A program made the position numbers and the translations under genes. From Arsenophonus melophagi (GTDB taxonomy: Bacteria > Pseudomonadota > Gammaproteobacteria > Enterobacterales > Enterobacteriaceae), in contig JAVYJS010000003.1 in NCBI GenBank assembly GCA_032378655.1, positions 37,133 to 101,132 on the forward strand: 64,000 nucleotides of DNA, written 5' to 3'. Numbering within the stretch: position 1 is the first letter of the stretch; each line of letters opens with the position of its first letter. Below are positions 40,501-49,002 of the stretch, piece after piece. The notes under the pieces were generated by a model. It ran no database searches and was not told where the DNA came from. It saw only the letters and a list, made by a program, of their open reading frames with translations.

Positions 40501-41434
40501 GGCTGAGACCAGTTGGCAGATACAACGTTTACGAGATAATCCTGAATGCGCTGACCAAGAACATAAGGCTAAAGAAGACCTGAAAGATCCTGGATTGAAC
40601 GTAAGATTAAACTTTGATCCAACAGATGACATTGCTGTACCATATATTATGAAAAACCATGCGCCAAAAGTAGCAGTTTTACGTGAACAAGGTATTAATT
40701 CTCATGTTGAAATGGCTGCTGCATTTCATCGCGCAGGCTTTACTTCCATCGATGTGCATATGAGTGATTTGTTATCTAGTAGAGTAACGCTAGCTAATTT
40801 CCAGTTATTAGTTGCCTGTGGTGGCTTTTCTTATGGTGATGTATTGGGTGCTGGAGAAGGTTGGGCAAAATCAATTTTATTCAATTCACATGTACATGAC
40901 GAATTCGCTAGTTTTTTTAATCGATCTGATACTTTATCTCTAGGTATATGTAACGGTTGTCAGATGATGTCTAATCTTCATCAATTAATTCCAGGTGCTG
41001 AAAATTGGCCGCTATTTGTACGTAATCGTTCAGAACGCTTTGAAGCGCGCTTTAGCTTGGTAAAAGTGATGGATAGTCCTTCACTATTTTTAGAAAATAT
41101 GGGTGGTTGCCAGCTACCAATAGCTGTTTCTCATAGTGAAGGACAAGTTAAGATGCGTAATGTAAATCATATAGACTGGCTAAAAAAGAATCATTTAGTC
41201 TCTCTATGCTTTGTGGATAATTATGGTCAGGTTACTGAACAATATCCTGCAAATCCAAATGGCTCTATTAATGGCATTACTGCAGTAACGAGCTTAGATG
41301 GACGAACGACTATCATGATGCCCCATCCAGAGCGAGTGTTTCGTACAATTAGCAATTCCTGGCATCCTCCAGATTGGAGTGAGGATAGTCCTTGGATGCG
41401 TATTTTTCATAATGCGCGTCGGCAGTTTAGGTAA
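37544..41434 (+). CDS. purL: Phosphoribosylformylglycinamidine synthase
   Basis: This large single-chain enzyme makes FGAM from FGAR with ATP and glutamine, in purine synthesis. From N- to C-terminus it has the PurS-like domain, the linker, the two ATP-binding halves (VETHNHPTAI, GGEIRDEGATGRGA, then VGKDSMSMK and HDRSDGGLFVTLAEMAF) and the glutamine amidotransferase domain with its cysteine in LGICNGCQMM and histidine in MMPHPERVFR. It has 1296 residues against 1295 in E. coli, with no sign of decay. It stands alone; a repeat found also after ygfA lies 210 bp downstream. Confidence 0.98.
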   Translation: MEILRGSAALSKLRITKLLALCQQQKLPVIEIYAEYIHFAEFSAGLNQDDQKKISQLLQYGPSFTEQKHNGQFLLVTPRPGTISPWSSKATNIAHNCGLHQVIRLERGIAYYIICSSSLSASQFNDLSNILHDRMIEAVWTSFKQVQSLFMHHKPTPMLTVAILKDGRRALELANTKLGLALTADEIDYLMCFFQKLARDPTDVELYMFAQMNSEHCRHKIFNANWVINGRSQPNSLLDMIKNTYRKTPDYILSAYTDNASVIVGSHIGRFFPDPLTGKYDFHHEHAHIVMKVETHNHPTAIAPWSGAATGSGGEIRDEGATGRGAQPKAGLVGFSVSNLRIPGFTQPWEKNFGKPQHLISALDIMLDGPLGSAAFNNEFGRPTLLGYFRTYEEYLDSHNGAELRGYHKPIMLAGGIGNIRAKHIRKGNIPVGAKLIVLGGPSINIGLGGGTASSMTTGKTNIHLNVSSVQRANPEMERRCQEVINRCWQLGDHNPIIFIHDVGAGGLSNALPELVHDAGRGGVFELRKILNDEPGMNPRQIWCNESQERYVLALVSEDLSLFDFICNRERAPYSIIGEATENRDLVLNDNYFKNQPICVPLDFLLGKTPNMQRNVSSQSFVGKPINRKMITLKEAVKRVLHLPVVAEKTFLITIADRSVTGMVVRDQMVGPWQIPVANCMVTAASLDSYYGEAMSIGERSPIALLDYSASSRMAVGEALTNIASAYVQDLKRVKLSANWMLAAGHAGEDAGLYQAVKAIGEELCPALGLTIPVGKDSMSMKTTWYEGKKICEMISPLSVVITACSRVEDVRLTVTPELKSDQDNALLLIDLGKGNNVLGGSALAQVYRQLGDYAPDVRDAKLLADFFNAMQVLIKEKKILAYHDRSDGGLFVTLAEMAFVGHCGLKIDIGHHNNDLLGALFSEELGAVIQVKTVDRKEVEFYLAQHGLADCVQYIGMAIQGNIIVINSFEKEIYRENRSQLRLWWAETSWQIQRLRDNPECADQEHKAKEDLKDPGLNVRLNFDPTDDIAVPYIMKNHAPKVAVLREQGINSHVEMAAAFHRAGFTSIDVHMSDLLSSRVTLANFQLLVACGGFSYGDVLGAGEGWAKSILFNSHVHDEFASFFNRSDTLSLGICNGCQMMSNLHQLIPGAENWPLFVRNRSERFEARFSLVKVMDSPSLFLENMGGCQLPIAVSHSEGQVKMRNVNHIDWLKKNHLVSLCFVDNYGQVTEQYPANPNGSINGITAVTSLDGRTTIMMPHPERVFRTISNSWHPPDWSEDSPWMRIFHNARRQFR

Positions 41435-41643
41435 AGAGGTTTCTTTTATTAAGAGTTAATAATAATATATTTTTATTAAAAACTTAGTTTTAACTATTCT
41501 ATATTCTTGTATTTTACAAAAAAATTACTTGAATATTATTGAAAATACAATTTATTTAAAAATAATAGAGAGATATGAGCTGTGTATTCAAAAATCCTTC
41601 TATGAAGGAGGATGGAGTCTTTTATTTATTATTTAATGACATG

Positions 41644-41853
41644 ATAAGAGTAAATATAATTTTTATATGGGTTTAAGTATTACATATTTATGAGTCATGA
41701 TAAATACCGATTAATATTCCTATTTACAAAATAATATTTCTTTTATAAAAAAGCATTCTATTCTATGCAATAGACCTCAAATCAAGAGTTGATGAAACTT
41801 TTACTATTTTACAAACGATTAAAATCGTAATGAAACATTAGTTCAAAATGATA
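41644..41853 (+). repeat. Dispersed direct repeat, copy A (210 bp)
   Basis: The stretch is nearly identical, by eye about nine bases in ten, to 48789-49002 in the same orientation. Differences are a few substitutions and small indels, including a 4-bp ATTT insertion in the other copy. It contains no long open frame, no terminal inverted repeats and no recognisable gene. It may be a remnant of a duplicated segment or a non-coding mobile fragment. Confidence 0.88.
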
Positions 41854-42389
41854 AAAATTGAGAGACATACTATAAACCTATTTGGTTCAGTAACTAATCC
41901 ATAATACTATGGAAGTTTTAGTATTTACTTCTTTAGGAGAATCGTCTAAATGGTAAGTAAAATAAAAAAGTAAATCTACTAGTAGTAGATACAAGTTAAA
42001 TAATTTCTTAGCAATAGAATGACTCATTCAAGAATAGTTCTTACCCATTCAAGGTAAGAGAATCATACTATCCATTACACTTCTGGAAGATATACAAACC
42101 AGTATTATAGCAATATAGTACTTTGCTGAGCTGCTTTAGCTTTTTGCATCGTAATCTAATGCGTAACATAGAAAATCTATATACTATAATTTATCATAGT
42201 GAATGATATACGCTAACTACTCATTGTATATTGCATACTGAAGTCCATTTAGGACTGTTGCTCTTTTCTATCTGTACAGTATAGAAAAACAGTGATTACA
42301 TTATCTTTCCTGCAGCAAAGATTTCACTATAGTTTTTTTTGTCTACAAACCTAACATCATGAGGAAATACTAGGAACATTCAATGAATG

Positions 42390-42416
42390 AACTTAATAGA
42401 TACAATCTATTAAGTT
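42390..42416. repeat. Inverted repeat, 12-bp arms, 3-nt loop
   Basis: 42390-42401 pairs with 42405-42416. It lies about 50 nt past the ubiI stop (minus strand) and could be a terminator, though T is sparse on that side. Confidence 0.72.
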
Positions 42417-42469
42417 AAGCATTTTAATTAACTAAGAAACGATAGTATAATAGACATAACACTAATAAT

Positions 42470-43705
42470 TTATATTATTTCTGAGGAGTTAGCTGTGATC
42501 TTCACTAACCATTCAGGCATATCATTGGATCCTAATGCATAATGCAACAATTTTTCTTTTATACCTGGAACTATATTAGTTAGTCTTAATCCAATATCAC
42601 CAACTATTTTTTTCATTGGATGCTCGCCATAAAATAACTGTTTTAACCTCTGTATACTAGCTACCACCAATATAGTATGATACTTACGTTTACGTTCATA
42701 GCTTTGTAAATAAAAATACTGACCGATATCTTTACCTTCGGTATTCAAATACCTTATTTGTCCCATTAATTCAGCAACATCCATTAAACCTAAATTTACC
42801 TCTTGTCCTGCTAAATGGTGGAGTGTACGAGCTGAATCACCAATTAAAACAATACGTTGACTAGCAAAATTTTTTGCATACTGTCCTATAAGATGAAAAA
42901 TCTGACGTTTACTAATTAACTGACAAAAACCGAGACGCATATCCAAAGCTACACTTAACTCTTTTTCAAAATTAGAAACTTCCAAATCTAAATATCTACG
43001 TGCTTGCATGGTAGGCAAAGACCAAAATATTGAGTAATGATGAGGATCATGTAATGGAAAACAAGCTAACATTCCATTGCTATGGAAAGCTTGATAAGCA
43101 GTCTGCATATGTGGTGTATCACTTCTAATGATAGCTACTAATTCCATATGCTCATAGTCCCAAAAGCTAATAGGAATATCTGCTTGTTCTCTGAGCCATG
43201 ATTTACTACCATCTGCACTAACAATTAACCTTGCTGTTAACATCTGTTCATTATCAACAGTTATAAATACTTCATGCTCGCCCCAAAAAATTTTTTTTAA
43301 CTTATGTTTTCTTAAAAAAGCAATATCTTTGCTTAATTTAACCTGTTGCCATAAAGATTCACAAATAATTGCATTATCTATTGTATGTCCCAGAGCAGTT
43401 AAGTGATGCTCTGTAGCATCAAATCGAATATAACTCAAGCTATTCTTCTGCCAAATCTCCATGCATTGATAACAACCTACTTTTTTTTGTATAATTGTCT
43501 TCCAAACGCCAAGATATTCGAGTAAGGCTTGACTCGCTGTATTAATAGCAGAGATTTTAAGTATCTGTGCCTTTTGTAAATCACAAATATGTTGCTGGGG
43601 TACATGTTCAATAATGGCAATCCTCATACCACAGCCATTTAATCCTAACGCTAAGGCAAGTCCAACCATGTCACCACCGATAATAACTACATCAAATGCT
43701 TCCAT
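42470..43705 (-). CDS. ubiI: UbiI-type FAD hydroxylase with eroded FAD motifs
   Basis: UbiI is the flavin mono-oxygenase that hydroxylates C5 in aerobic ubiquinone synthesis. The 411-residue frame is intact and similar to E. coli along its whole length (ARLIVSADGSKSWLR, DIPISFWDYEHMELVA, DIGQYFYLQSYERKRKYH). However, the N-terminal dinucleotide motif GGGMVG reads GGDMVG, and the second FAD motif GDAAHTIHPLAGQGVN reads GDSARTLHHLAGQEVN. Two normally invariant glycines, a histidine and a proline are changed. It may be inactive or altered. It overlaps ubiH by 14 bp; gcvT, which follows in E. coli, is absent. Confidence 0.9.
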   Translation of the reverse strand: MEAFDVVIIGGDMVGLALALGLNGCGMRIAIIEHVPQQHICDLQKAQILKISAINTASQALLEYLGVWKTIIQKKVGCYQCMEIWQKNSLSYIRFDATEHHLTALGHTIDNAIICESLWQQVKLSKDIAFLRKHKLKKIFWGEHEVFITVDNEQMLTARLIVSADGSKSWLREQADIPISFWDYEHMELVAIIRSDTPHMQTAYQAFHSNGMLACFPLHDPHHYSIFWSLPTMQARRYLDLEVSNFEKELSVALDMRLGFCQLISKRQIFHLIGQYAKNFASQRIVLIGDSARTLHHLAGQEVNLGLMDVAELMGQIRYLNTEGKDIGQYFYLQSYERKRKYHTILVVASIQRLKQLFYGEHPMKKIVGDIGLRLTNIVPGIKEKLLHYALGSNDMPEWLVKITANSSEII

Positions 43706-44909
43706 ATTGATGCTTTTCTTCTAAATAGTGAGAGATGATACAATCTCCCATTGCCAAACGCGCTAACTTATCTCGTATCATTGGTAGTGCTTCCATTGCC
43801 ATTAATCCAATATTACGCGCAATAGCAAAAAGTAAATGATTATTTGAAAATAAATGAACAAGATTATCGGTGAACTTTATAGTATGCCATCTATCATGGT
43901 TACGTTGCATTTGATACTGTTTTAGAACTGAATAGGAACCGATATCATTAGCATGATTACCTACTTCACTCAGTATATGGGCTAGGTTTATAATATCTCG
44001 CATAGCTAGATTAAATCCTTGTCCAGCAATAGGGTGTAAAGTTTGTGCTGCATTGCCAATTAAGACTAAGCGATGGCTAATAACTTTTTTTGCTTGAGAA
44101 AGTAACAACGGAAAACTGTAACGTTCACTAACATCTTTGATTTCACCTAACCGCCAACCAAACCATTTTTGTAATTCTTCCATAAATTGACAATTACTCC
44201 ATTGCATAATATGTTGCTCCATTTCTAATGGATGACACCAAACTAAAGAGCTACGGCATCTAGAAATTGGTAATATCGCCAATGGGCCATTTTGAGTAAA
44301 TCTCTCAAAAGCTCTACCATCTGGTGCTTCACTAGTCAAAACATTAGCAATAATTGCACACTGTTGATATGCGTATCGATGCCATTCAACTTGATTAGCT
44401 TTACCAATCATTGAATTACAGCCATCAGCTGCAACCAATAACTGTCCTGTTAAAACTTTACCTGTTGTTAATGTAACTGATACTTGATCCATGGTATTCT
44501 CGACAGAGAGCACTTCATTGGGGCAATGTAACTCAATATTTATCGCATTATGTAGTTGTTCAAACAAGTAATTTTTTACCTTATGTAATTCCACAACATA
44601 GCCAAACGCTGGCAGAAAATAGTCTTTAGCATACATATTTACTGTACTGGCATAACCATATTCAGAAACGTGAATATAAGTAATTGGTGTTACATATTTT
44701 TTTAACCCACTCCAAATCCCAAGTTTCTGAAACTGACAACAAGTACTATAAGCCAATACAATTGTTCTAGGATCGTAATCATGATATTCCTCATTAGGTG
44801 AATTTGCTTCAATTAATGAAACTCGAACTTTTCCATGACTAAATGCTGAAATAGCGAGAGTTAATGATGCACCTGCCATACCTCCGCCGACTACAATCAC
44901 TTTCATCAT
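43692..44909 (-). CDS. ubiH: 2-octaprenyl-6-methoxyphenol hydroxylase
   Basis: UbiH adds the hydroxyl group at C1 of the quinone ring in ubiquinone synthesis. Both FAD motifs are intact, in contrast to ubiI: VGGGMAGASL at residues 7-16 and GNAAQTLHPIAGQGFNLAMRD near residue 285, plus LVAADGCNS. It has 405 residues against 392. It lies between pepP (19 nt) and ubiI (14-bp overlap), the E. coli operon order pepP-ubiH-ubiI. Confidence 0.95.
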   Translation of the reverse strand: MMKVIVVGGGMAGASLTLAISAFSHGKVRVSLIEANSPNEEYHDYDPRTIVLAYSTCCQFQKLGIWSGLKKYVTPITYIHVSEYGYASTVNMYAKDYFLPAFGYVVELHKVKNYLFEQLHNAINIELHCPNEVLSVENTMDQVSVTLTTGKVLTGQLLVAADGCNSMIGKANQVEWHRYAYQQCAIIANVLTSEAPDGRAFERFTQNGPLAILPISRCRSSLVWCHPLEMEQHIMQWSNCQFMEELQKWFGWRLGEIKDVSERYSFPLLLSQAKKVISHRLVLIGNAAQTLHPIAGQGFNLAMRDIINLAHILSEVGNHANDIGSYSVLKQYQMQRNHDRWHTIKFTDNLVHLFSNNHLLFAIARNIGLMAMEALPMIRDKLARLAMGDCIISHYLEEKHQYGSI

Positions 44910-44928
44910 TTTATATTCCTAAGATTAC

Positions 44929-46239
44929 TTAGATGTAACCAGACATCAGGATCTCGATCTCATCAGGATTTTTAATAACAGACGCTGTCAGGTTTTCATT
45001 CCCTGCTTCGGTGATCAGAATATTATCTTCAATACGGATTCCAATTCCTCTATAAACTTCTGGTACATGAGCATCTTCTGCAATATAAAGACCAGGTTCC
45101 ACGGTTAATACCATACCTGGCTCTAATAGACGATCACCATCGATACCATAATCACCAACATCATGAACATCAAGTCCTAACCAATGACTTAAGCCATGCA
45201 TAAAGAAAGGCAGGTATGCTTTACTTTCTATCAGTTTATCTACCTCTCCTTGCAAAATACCTAATTGAATTAAACCTTCGATCTTTATTTTGATTACAAC
45301 AGCCATTACTTGATTGATCGTTACTCCTGGTCGATATAAGATTAAAGCGGTATTGAGTGCCATCAATACAATGTGATAAATTTCACGCTGTGGTTGAGTA
45401 AATTTACCATTGACTGGATAAGTGCGAGTAATATCACTGGCATAACCTTTGTATTCAGCACCAGCATCAACCAAAACCAAATCGCCTGCTTTCATCAGTG
45501 CATCATTTTCAGTATAATGCAAAATACAGGCATTCTTACCGCTACCTACAATACTAATATAAGCAGGCGATTTTGCACCTTGATTAGCAAACTGATATTC
45601 AATTTCTGCAGCTAACTGATATTCATACATATCAGGCTTGCAAATTTGCATCGCTCTAAGGTGTGCATGGGCAGAAATTTTGCTAGCTTTACGCATTATG
45701 TCAAGCTCTTCAGCTGATTTAAATAATCGCATTTCATGCAACATTGGCCGCCAGTCAATTTGTGTAGAGGGAACTTTTAATTTTTGCTGGCGGCCGTTTC
45801 TTAATCGATTCAGTGCAGTCACAACAATCTGATCTGCATAGGCAAATTCGCCTTGGGCGTGATAAACAGTCATTAATCCATTTAATAAATGATAGAGTTG
45901 TTGATCAATTTCAGTAAACGATAATGCTTTATCTACACCTAGTTTTATTCTTGCAGCTTCCTGTCCTAAACGACGGCCAAACCAAGTTTCCATTGCTTGA
46001 TCGTGTACACGATTAAAAAGCACGCTTTTGCTAGCAGCTTCACTATATTTCATAATGATTAATACAGATTCAGGTTCATTGAAGCCTGTTAAATAGAGAA
46101 AATCACTTTGTTGTCGATAAGGGTATTCACAATCTGCATTACGTAAAATAGATGGGGCTGAAAAAAAAATCGCTGCGCTGGATGGCACCATTTTTTTTAA
46201 AAACTTATGGCGTCGAAAAATAAATGGGTTTTTAGTCAT
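44929..46239 (-). CDS. pepP: Xaa-Pro aminopeptidase
   Basis: PepP removes N-terminal residues before proline. The five metal ligands of the pita-bread fold are present: two aspartates (LVDAGAEYKGYASDITR), histidine (HGLSHWLGLDVHD) and two glutamates (LTVEPGLYI, GIGIRIEDN). The N-terminal ADCEYPYRQQSDFLYLTGF matches E. coli; length 436 against 441. A good ribosome binding site (AAGGAGCAGG) precedes the start. ygfB, normally upstream, is missing. Confidence 0.96.
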   Translation of the reverse strand: MTKNPFIFRRHKFLKKMVPSSAAIFFSAPSILRNADCEYPYRQQSDFLYLTGFNEPESVLIIMKYSEAASKSVLFNRVHDQAMETWFGRRLGQEAARIKLGVDKALSFTEIDQQLYHLLNGLMTVYHAQGEFAYADQIVVTALNRLRNGRQQKLKVPSTQIDWRPMLHEMRLFKSAEELDIMRKASKISAHAHLRAMQICKPDMYEYQLAAEIEYQFANQGAKSPAYISIVGSGKNACILHYTENDALMKAGDLVLVDAGAEYKGYASDITRTYPVNGKFTQPQREIYHIVLMALNTALILYRPGVTINQVMAVVIKIKIEGLIQLGILQGEVDKLIESKAYLPFFMHGLSHWLGLDVHDVGDYGIDGDRLLEPGMVLTVEPGLYIAEDAHVPEVYRGIGIRIEDNILITEAGNENLTASVIKNPDEIEILMSGYI

Positions 46240-46331
46240 ACCTGCTCCTTATAAGGATTAAGTCTAACATAGATTTAGCATATGATTATTATCATATGTA
46301 ATAATAGTGTATAGTTCTTTGCTTTTCATCG

Positions 46332-46481
46332 TTGATTCCATGCTAAATTAGCTGATAACAAAAAGAGATAAATTATTACCTTAACTATACATATTCTCTC
46401 TGAATACATAATCTTTTCTGAGGCCTACTCTAATTAATTTTCAGCGTCATTTTGTTATCAGCTAATTTAGCATGGAATCAA
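46332..46481. repeat. Spaced inverted repeat, 32-bp perfect arms around 86 nt
   Basis: 46332-46363 is the exact reverse complement of 46450-46481. It lies about 90 nt upstream of the pepP start, within the likely promoter region. The long spacer sets it apart from the short-loop hairpins; only 11515-11629 looks similar, but its sequence is unrelated. Confidence 0.88.
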
Positions 46482-46756
46482 TAGGAAAAGTTCTAGGGTT
46501 TTGTCTATCACGTTGTTTTTTTTATTACTGGTGGTGTTATGTAACACAAACATTAATAGAAAAGGTTCAACAGCTAACTGAAGGATCGAAAAGCTCAAAA
46601 ACGTTACCATCTAAGGTAGCAAAAAATTAAAAAAGCATTAAAAATCTCTCTTCTCAAGAGACATTGCATTCATTAACATATCACAATGCTAATCCATCAA
46701 GGATTAGTGCATATATCAACTTTTCCAATAATAACTGTGATTTTATCTTCAAAAAT

Positions 46757-46781
46757 TAGCGCACTACTCCATAGTGCGCTA
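46757..46781. repeat. Inverted repeat, 10-bp arms, 5-nt loop
   Basis: 46757-46766 (TAGCGCACTA) pairs with 46772-46781; it is G+C-rich for this DNA. Confidence 0.7.
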
Positions 46782-47365
46782 TCGTCGCTCTTAAAGCAAC
46801 ATTCTACTTGTATCATAACTGATACTTTTAATCATTGAGTAAATGTCTTCTGATATTCAGAACCCTTATCAATATCAGCAATAAGAGTATTGTCAAGGAT
46901 TGTTGCTAGCGAAATGCTACTACCATACTACATTCCGTCCTTCTCATGCTGAGAATAAGAATGATATACTGTCTTTATAATCTGTTGATATTTAGATTTA
47001 GGAAAATTTTGATAGTTGGCTGTCTTGCAGCACAGCAAGATATTAGTGTATTAATCAGTAGTTACAATGCTGCCATGAATCAAAGATCTTAAAATTAACC
47101 TCTTTCGAGAATACCGCAAGAATTACTACTATCATAGTAGTACGTGTGTTCTAAACTATACAAGAACAGTAACAGTCAGTTTATACTGACAAGATAAACA
47201 AATTCAAACATTAAAAAAATATAATTCTATAGATATTAGAAGAGCAAGCATGTAATAAAAAAATTAAAAGCATTCCATGACGAATAAAATGCAAAAATCA
47301 TTATCATATATTTTAAAAAAAAGAATAGATTGCCTTATATCTTCACTTTATATACTGTCTGGTAA

Positions 47366-47400
47366 TTAATAAAAAGAGATTCAAAATCTCTTTTTATTAA
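47366..47400. repeat. Inverted repeat, 16-bp perfect arms, 3-nt loop
   Basis: 47366-47381 pairs with 47385-47400. The right arm carries T5 but no T-tract follows the stem. Confidence 0.8.
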
Positions 47401-47499
47401 GTTTCTAAGGGAAAAGTTATTGTACTTATTTTCTATCAGTTTTATACATCCATATTCCAATACTGAACAGGTATATCTTTATATGATATACTTTACTGG

Positions 47500-47534
47500 T
47501 TAACTTTTCTAGGATTAAATCCTAGAAAAGTTAA
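47500..47534. repeat. Inverted repeat, 17-bp arms, 1-nt centre
   Basis: 47500-47516 pairs with 47518-47534, about 150 nt upstream of ygfA. Confidence 0.8.
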
Positions 47535-47683
47535 TGACTCTACATATTGTCAATGTAGTTATGCTACATATTTAGAATTGCAATATCCTACAATAATCAA
47601 TAACCGTATGTATACAACATGAATAATACAACTGTAAAATGGCAGTATTCTTTTATCTATCTAAATGTTAAAATCCAAATTTT

Positions 47684-48343
47684 ATGTGTAATAATTTACG
47701 AAAACAGAAAACAATTATCCGGACAACAATTCGACAATACCGTCGAAAACTGACATGCGCACAACAAAAGAGCGCTGCAGATAAAATAACGCAGCGTGTA
47801 TTAGTGCACAAACTTATACAATCTGCATTCCATATTGGCTGTTTTTTTTCATTTGATGGAGAAATCAGTACTGATCTACTAATACAAAATCTTCTCTACC
47901 AGAAGAAAAAAATTTATTTACCTACTTTAGATCCACTTCATCATTCTCAGTTACTTTTTACAAACTATTGCCATGACACTTTCCTAATAAGGAATCGCTT
48001 TAATATTTTTGAGCCAATGCTCAGCGATAATAATATAAGCAGTAAGAATATAATAACAATATCGCAATTAGATGTTCTTTTTGTACCATTAGTAGCATTT
48101 GACAAACACGGTCAACGACTAGGTATGGGCGGTGGATTTTATGATAGATTGTTGTTAAATTGGAGAAAAAAAAATTTTTTCCCAATTGGATTAGCTCATG
48201 ATTGTCAATTAGTTGATAAAATCCCTAGTGAAAAATGGGATATGCCATTGCCAGAAATTATTACGCCGTCAAAACGATGGCGTAATAATTTAACAGCGAT
48301 TAATACCATATTATTATTATTGAATAATATGGTATTTAATTAA
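47684..48343 (+). CDS. ygfA: 5-formyltetrahydrofolate cyclo-ligase
   Basis: YgfA turns 5-formyl-THF into 5,10-methenyl-THF with ATP. Conserved parts are SFDGEISTD, KIYLPTLDP, the ATP/substrate loop VAFDKHGQRLGMGGGFYDR and GLAHDCQLV. The protein has 219 residues against 182 in E. coli. Part of the excess is at the N-terminus; the last 18 residues, after TPSKRW, have no counterpart. That tail is encoded by two inverted repeats: the second arm of a hairpin (48255-48291) whose first arm encodes the conserved EIITP, and another hairpin (48302-48336). The real end of the gene has thus been rewritten. Confidence 0.93.
   Translation: MCNNLRKQKTIIRTTIRQYRRKLTCAQQKSAADKITQRVLVHKLIQSAFHIGCFFSFDGEISTDLLIQNLLYQKKKIYLPTLDPLHHSQLLFTNYCHDTFLIRNRFNIFEPMLSDNNISSKNIITISQLDVLFVPLVAFDKHGQRLGMGGGFYDRLLLNWRKKNFFPIGLAHDCQLVDKIPSEKWDMPLPEIITPSKRWRNNLTAINTILLLLNNMVFN
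48255..48291. repeat. Hairpin across the conserved end of ygfA, 16-bp stem
   Basis: 48255-48267 pairs with 48279-48291; the inner bases 268-270 and 276-278 extend the stem by three (one G-T). The first arm is ancestral coding sequence and the second lies in the new C-terminal extension, which suggests inverted copying. Confidence 0.75.
48302..48336. repeat. Hairpin in the last codons of ygfA, 14-bp arms, 7-nt loop
   Basis: 48302-48315 pairs with 48323-48336, just before the TAA stop. It could act in transcript ending, but no T-tract follows. Confidence 0.72.
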
Positions 48344-48750
48344 AAATTTTATGATTAATTAGCTTGAGATCTGATTATTTGCATTGCCATCTATATGCAC
48401 TGAATTTTCAGTGATATCTTAATTTACTTCTTCTTTCTTCTTATCAAAGAAGATAAATTAAAAAAAATTAAAAATTTTATTATTTAAATCAAAAATAAAT
48501 GCAGTATTATGTATCTAATAATCTTTTTATGGAAAGCAATATCCTAGAATAGGAATCATGCATAATATTACATGCAGAAAACAGTGTATTCTGCATCAAC
48601 ATTCTTTTAGATAAATAATAAATATTTATAAGCCAATGCATTTTAGTGAATCATAAATATTAAAATAAATGGATACGTTAAATAAATGATGATTTATTGT
48701 ACTGATCGAATTCTTTCATTGTATCTAAGATCGATATATGAAGCTTTCAA

Positions 48751-48791
48751 TATTGTTCAATAATTAATCTCTGATTAATTATTGAACAATA
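48751..48791. repeat. Inverted repeat, 19-bp perfect arms, 3-nt loop
   Basis: 48751-48769 pairs with 48773-48791. Its right arm runs into the first bases of dispersed repeat copy B. Confidence 0.82.
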
Positions 48792-49002
48792 AGAGTAAAT
48801 ATAATTTTATATGGGTTTAAATATTACATATTTATGAGTCATTGCTAAATACCGATTAATATTCCTATTTATTTACAAAATAATATTTCTTTTATAAAAG
48901 AGTATTCTATTCTATGCAATAGATTTTAAATCGAGAGTTGATGAAACTTTTACTATTTTACAAACGATTAAAATCGTAATGAAACATTAGTTCAAAATGA
49001 TA
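48789..49002 (+). repeat. Dispersed direct repeat, copy B (214 bp)
   Basis: This is the same-orientation near-copy of 41644-41853, about 7.1 kb away. Both copies lie downstream of a plus-strand gene (purL and ygfA), and the three genes between them are on the minus strand. The similarity ends sharply at both sides. Confidence 0.88.

Larger units (their letters stand above)
41435..42469. other. Gap between convergent purL and ubiI
   Basis: No gene. It contains copy A of a dispersed 210-bp direct repeat (41644-41853) and a 12-bp-arm hairpin (42390-42416). Confidence 0.6.
46240..47683. other. Gap in place of ygfB, zapA and ssrS
   Basis: In E. coli pepP and ygfA are separated by ygfB, zapA and the 6S RNA gene ssrS. 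None could be recognised. The gap holds a spaced 32-bp inverted repeat (46332-46481), hairpins at 46757-46781, 47366-47400 and 47500-47534, and a 52-codon plus frame (46472-46630) without a ribosome binding site or known relative. Confidence 0.6.

Noticed and set aside
46472..46630. 52-codon plus-strand frame in the pepP-ygfA gap
   Set aside because: Listed only inside a finding: it lacks a ribosome binding site, does not match zapA or ygfB, and starts in an inverted-repeat arm.
47400..47683. Search for 6S RNA (ssrS) directly upstream of ygfA
   Set aside because: No long closing stem with a central bubble in the expected order; only an unrelated 17-bp palindrome was found.
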